Shown here: positions 6,234-7,848 of the stretch, piece by piece
Layout of the letters: every line of letters starts with the position of its first letter
Numbering within the stretch: position 1 is the first letter of the stretch
NCBI GenBank assembly: GCA_001797745.1
Contig: MGQF01000032.1
Location: 29,725 to 37,572 of the forward strand
Direction of reading: 5' to 3'
Origin: Deltaproteobacteria bacterium RBG_13_52_11
Lineage (GTDB): Bacteria > Desulfobacterota > B13-G15 > RBG-16-54-18
Length of the DNA stretch: 7,848 bases
The notes under the pieces: model-generated
Told to the model about the DNA's origin: nothing
The model's database searches: none
The model's input: only the letters and a program-made list of their open reading frames with translations
Made by a program: the position numbers and the translations under genes

Positions 6234-6935
6234 ATGGCCGAAGATACCATGGGCGCAATAGAGAAAAACCTCAATCAGGTAAGGGAAAGGATAGAACGTG
6301 CTGCAGCCAAAGCGGGGAGGGACCCCCGAGGAATCAAACTTATCGCAGTTACGAAGACAGTTGCAATCGAGAGAATACAGGAGGCCATCGCAGCAGGTGC
6401 CATGATCTTCGGAGAGAACTATATCCAAGAGGCGAGGCACAAGATAGAGGAGATAGATAACCCCGGCGTCCAATGGCACTTCATCGGACACCTCCAAACA
6501 AACAAGGCCAACTACGCGGTGAGGCTTTTTGATCTCATCCATTCGGTGGACAGCATCCATGTAGCCTGGGAATTGGATAAAAGGGCCGCGGCGGCAGGCA
6601 AGGTCGTTGAGTGCTTGATCGAGGTGAGCCTTTTCCAAGAAGGCTCCAAGTTCGGGATAAGCAAAGAGAGGGTCCCTGAGCTGACCCATGAAATGGCAGG
6701 ACTGAAAAACATCTCCTTAAAGGGGTTCATGACCATGCCCCCCTATTCTGATGATCCAGAGGAGGCCAGACCATATTTCATCGCTTTGCGGAGGCTCAAG
6801 GAAGAGATGGAACGGGATGGCACCCCCCTCTCTGAGCTCTCCATGGGGATGTCAACGGATCTTGAAGTGGCCATTGAAGAAGGAGCCACTATAGTCAGGG
6901 TTGGTAGGGCCATCTTTGGCGAGAGGAGAGCATGA
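6234..6935 (+). CDS. YggS/PROSC family pyridoxal 5'-phosphate-binding protein
   Basis: A 233-residue PLP homeostasis protein of the YggS/PLPBP family. It has the alanine-racemase N-terminal TIM-barrel fold as a single domain and no known enzymatic activity. LIAVTKT carries the PLP-binding lysine (K41). Other family blocks are FGENYIQEA (59-67), WHFIGHLQTNK (81-91), IHSVDS (102-107), GSKFGI (137-142), GFMTM (164-168), SMGMSTDLEVAI (203-214) and VRVGRAIFGE (221-230). Family members buffer PLP and affect amino-acid and keto-acid balance. The start is ATG 6234; a second ATG at 6249 is possible. The only purine-rich Shine-Dalgarno candidate, GGAGGG at 6202-6207, is about 26 nt away, which is unusually far. 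The stop overlaps the argH start by one base, implying co-translation with argH. Confidence 0.95.
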   Translation: MAEDTMGAIEKNLNQVRERIERAAAKAGRDPRGIKLIAVTKTVAIERIQEAIAAGAMIFGENYIQEARHKIEEIDNPGVQWHFIGHLQTNKANYAVRLFDLIHSVDSIHVAWELDKRAAAAGKVVECLIEVSLFQEGSKFGISKERVPELTHEMAGLKNISLKGFMTMPPYSDDPEEARPYFIALRRLKEEMERDGTPLSELSMGMSTDLEVAIEEGATIVRVGRAIFGERRA

Positions 6936-7848
6936 TGGCGAAAAAACTATGGGGAGGGAGGTTTCCTCAGGAGACCAATGAGCTGACAGAGGAGTTTACC
7001 GCTTCCATCTCCTTTGACAAGAGGCTCTACCAATACGATATCACGGGGAGCATGGCCTACTGCGAGGCGTTGGCAAAGGCGGGGATCATCGCTCCGAATG
7101 AAAAAGCGCGGATCCTCCGGGCCCTGAAAGAGATCGAGCAGGAAATAGAAGGCGGAAACTTCCCCTTTTCTGCTTGCTGGGAAGACATCCACATGCACAT
7201 AGAGCAGAAACTGCTGGAGAAGATCGGTGAGGTAGGAGGTAAACTCCACACGGGGAGGAGTCGAAACGACCAAATTGCCCTCGACGTGCGCCTGTACCTG
7301 AAAGAAGAAACGGCCAGCATCATCGACCTTGTAAAGGGGCTTCAGACCAGCTTGGTGGGGGTAGCTGACAAGCATGTGGATGTAATCATGCCCGGGTACA
7401 CCCACCTGCGTAAGGCCCAACCCATCCTTTTCCCCCACCACGTAATGGCCTATTATGAGATGTTCAAACGCGATAGGGAGCGGTTGACCAATGCCTTGAA
7501 CAGGATAGACGTCCTCCCCCTGGGCAGCGGCGCCTTGGCCGGCACCCCTTATCCTATAGACCGAAAGTACCTGGCTGAACTGTTGGGTTTTGCCGAGATC
7601 AGCCGGAACAGCATCGACGCCGTGAGCGACAGGGACTTCGTGGCGGAGTTCCTCTTTTGCTGCGCCCTCCTCATGATGCACCTCAGCCGTCTCTGCGAAG
7701 AACTCATCATGTGGTCCGCCCCGGAGTTCGGGTTCCTGCGCCTGCCCCAAGCCTTCTGCACCGGTAGCAGCATCATGCCCCAAAAGGCAAATCCCGACGT
7801 ACCGGAGCTGATCAGGGCAAAGACGGGGAGGGTTTACGGCGCCCTTAT
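6935..7848 (+). CDS. argH: Argininosuccinate lyase, C-terminus beyond the right edge
   Basis: Cleaves argininosuccinate to arginine and fumarate, the last step of arginine biosynthesis; a cytoplasmic homotetramer of the fumarase/aspartase superfamily. The first 304 residues are present; about 150 are missing against the usual length of roughly 460. Visible blocks: KKLWGGRF at the N-terminus, HTGRSRNDQ (105-113), PGYTHLRKAQP with the T156-H157 pair, and the superfamily signature GSSIMPQKANPD (277-288) with the catalytic-loop serine and K284. The residue after that Lys is Ala where ArgH usually has a second Lys. ATG 6935 is preferred: it gives MAKKLWGGRF, has AGGAG 6 nt upstream, and overlaps the preceding stop as TGATG. 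ATG 6932, giving one extra Met and a 4-nt overlap, is equally in frame. Confidence 0.96.
   Translation, partial: MAKKLWGGRFPQETNELTEEFTASISFDKRLYQYDITGSMAYCEALAKAGIIAPNEKARILRALKEIEQEIEGGNFPFSACWEDIHMHIEQKLLEKIGEVGGKLHTGRSRNDQIALDVRLYLKEETASIIDLVKGLQTSLVGVADKHVDVIMPGYTHLRKAQPILFPHHVMAYYEMFKRDRERLTNALNRIDVLPLGSGALAGTPYPIDRKYLAELLGFAEISRNSIDAVSDRDFVAEFLFCCALLMMHLSRLCEELIMWSAPEFGFLRLPQAFCTGSSIMPQKANPDVPELIRAKTGRVYGAL

Noticed and set aside
6104..6460. Plus-strand open frame of 118 codons bridging maf and yggS
   Set aside because: It lies in another frame over both genes with no ribosome-binding site; rich in Arg/Gly/His and without recognisable features.
5853..6689. Minus-strand open frame of 278 codons spanning maf and yggS
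   Set aside because: It crosses two well-defined genes and their intergenic gap, and its sequence shows no domain pattern.
6947..7783. Minus-strand open frame of 278 codons opposite argH
   Set aside because: Antisense to conserved argH blocks; an open frame produced by codon bias.

Overview
This window looks like ordinary chromosomal DNA from a free-living Gram-negative bacterium. The gene order rimP-nusA-ylxR-infB without ylxQ, the moderate-to-high GC content and the style of the proteins suggest a deltaproteobacterial (Desulfobacterota-like) lineage. That placement is inference from gene content, not from a phylogeny. No mobile element, CRISPR array, rRNA or tRNA was seen, and I found no convincing new multi-gene system.

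Left half, minus strand (4412 down to 1): a compact translation/transcription operon. It encodes ribosome maturation factor RimP, transcription factor NusA, the small RNA-binding-type protein YlxR and initiation factor IF-2, which runs off the left edge. Spacing is tight: 10 nt between rimP and nusA, a 4-nt ATGA overlap between nusA and ylxR, and 5 nt between ylxR and infB. These genes couple 30S maturation, transcription elongation/termination and translation initiation.

Middle (about 4413-5018): rimP has a short leader with a plausible promoter followed by an intrinsic terminator only about 20 nt before the rimP ATG, an attenuator-like layout. Upstream on the same strand is a small uncharacterised protein with a CxxC...CxxC zinc ribbon. 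An AT-rich divergent intergenic region follows. It carries a good sigma-70-like promoter for the plus-strand genes (TTGACA, 17 nt, TAAATT) and a 7-bp dyad just downstream that could be an operator.

Right half, plus strand (5019 to 7848): a co-directional run of four genes. They are an XRE-type regulator with a C-terminal cupin domain, a Maf-family nucleotide pyrophosphatase, a YggS/PROSC-type PLP-binding protein, and argininosuccinate lyase ArgH (truncated by the right edge). The spacing (36 nt, 36 nt, then a 1-nt TGATG overlap) suggests one transcript with its own regulator first. The long antisense ORFs in this half and opposite infB are shadows of these genes.
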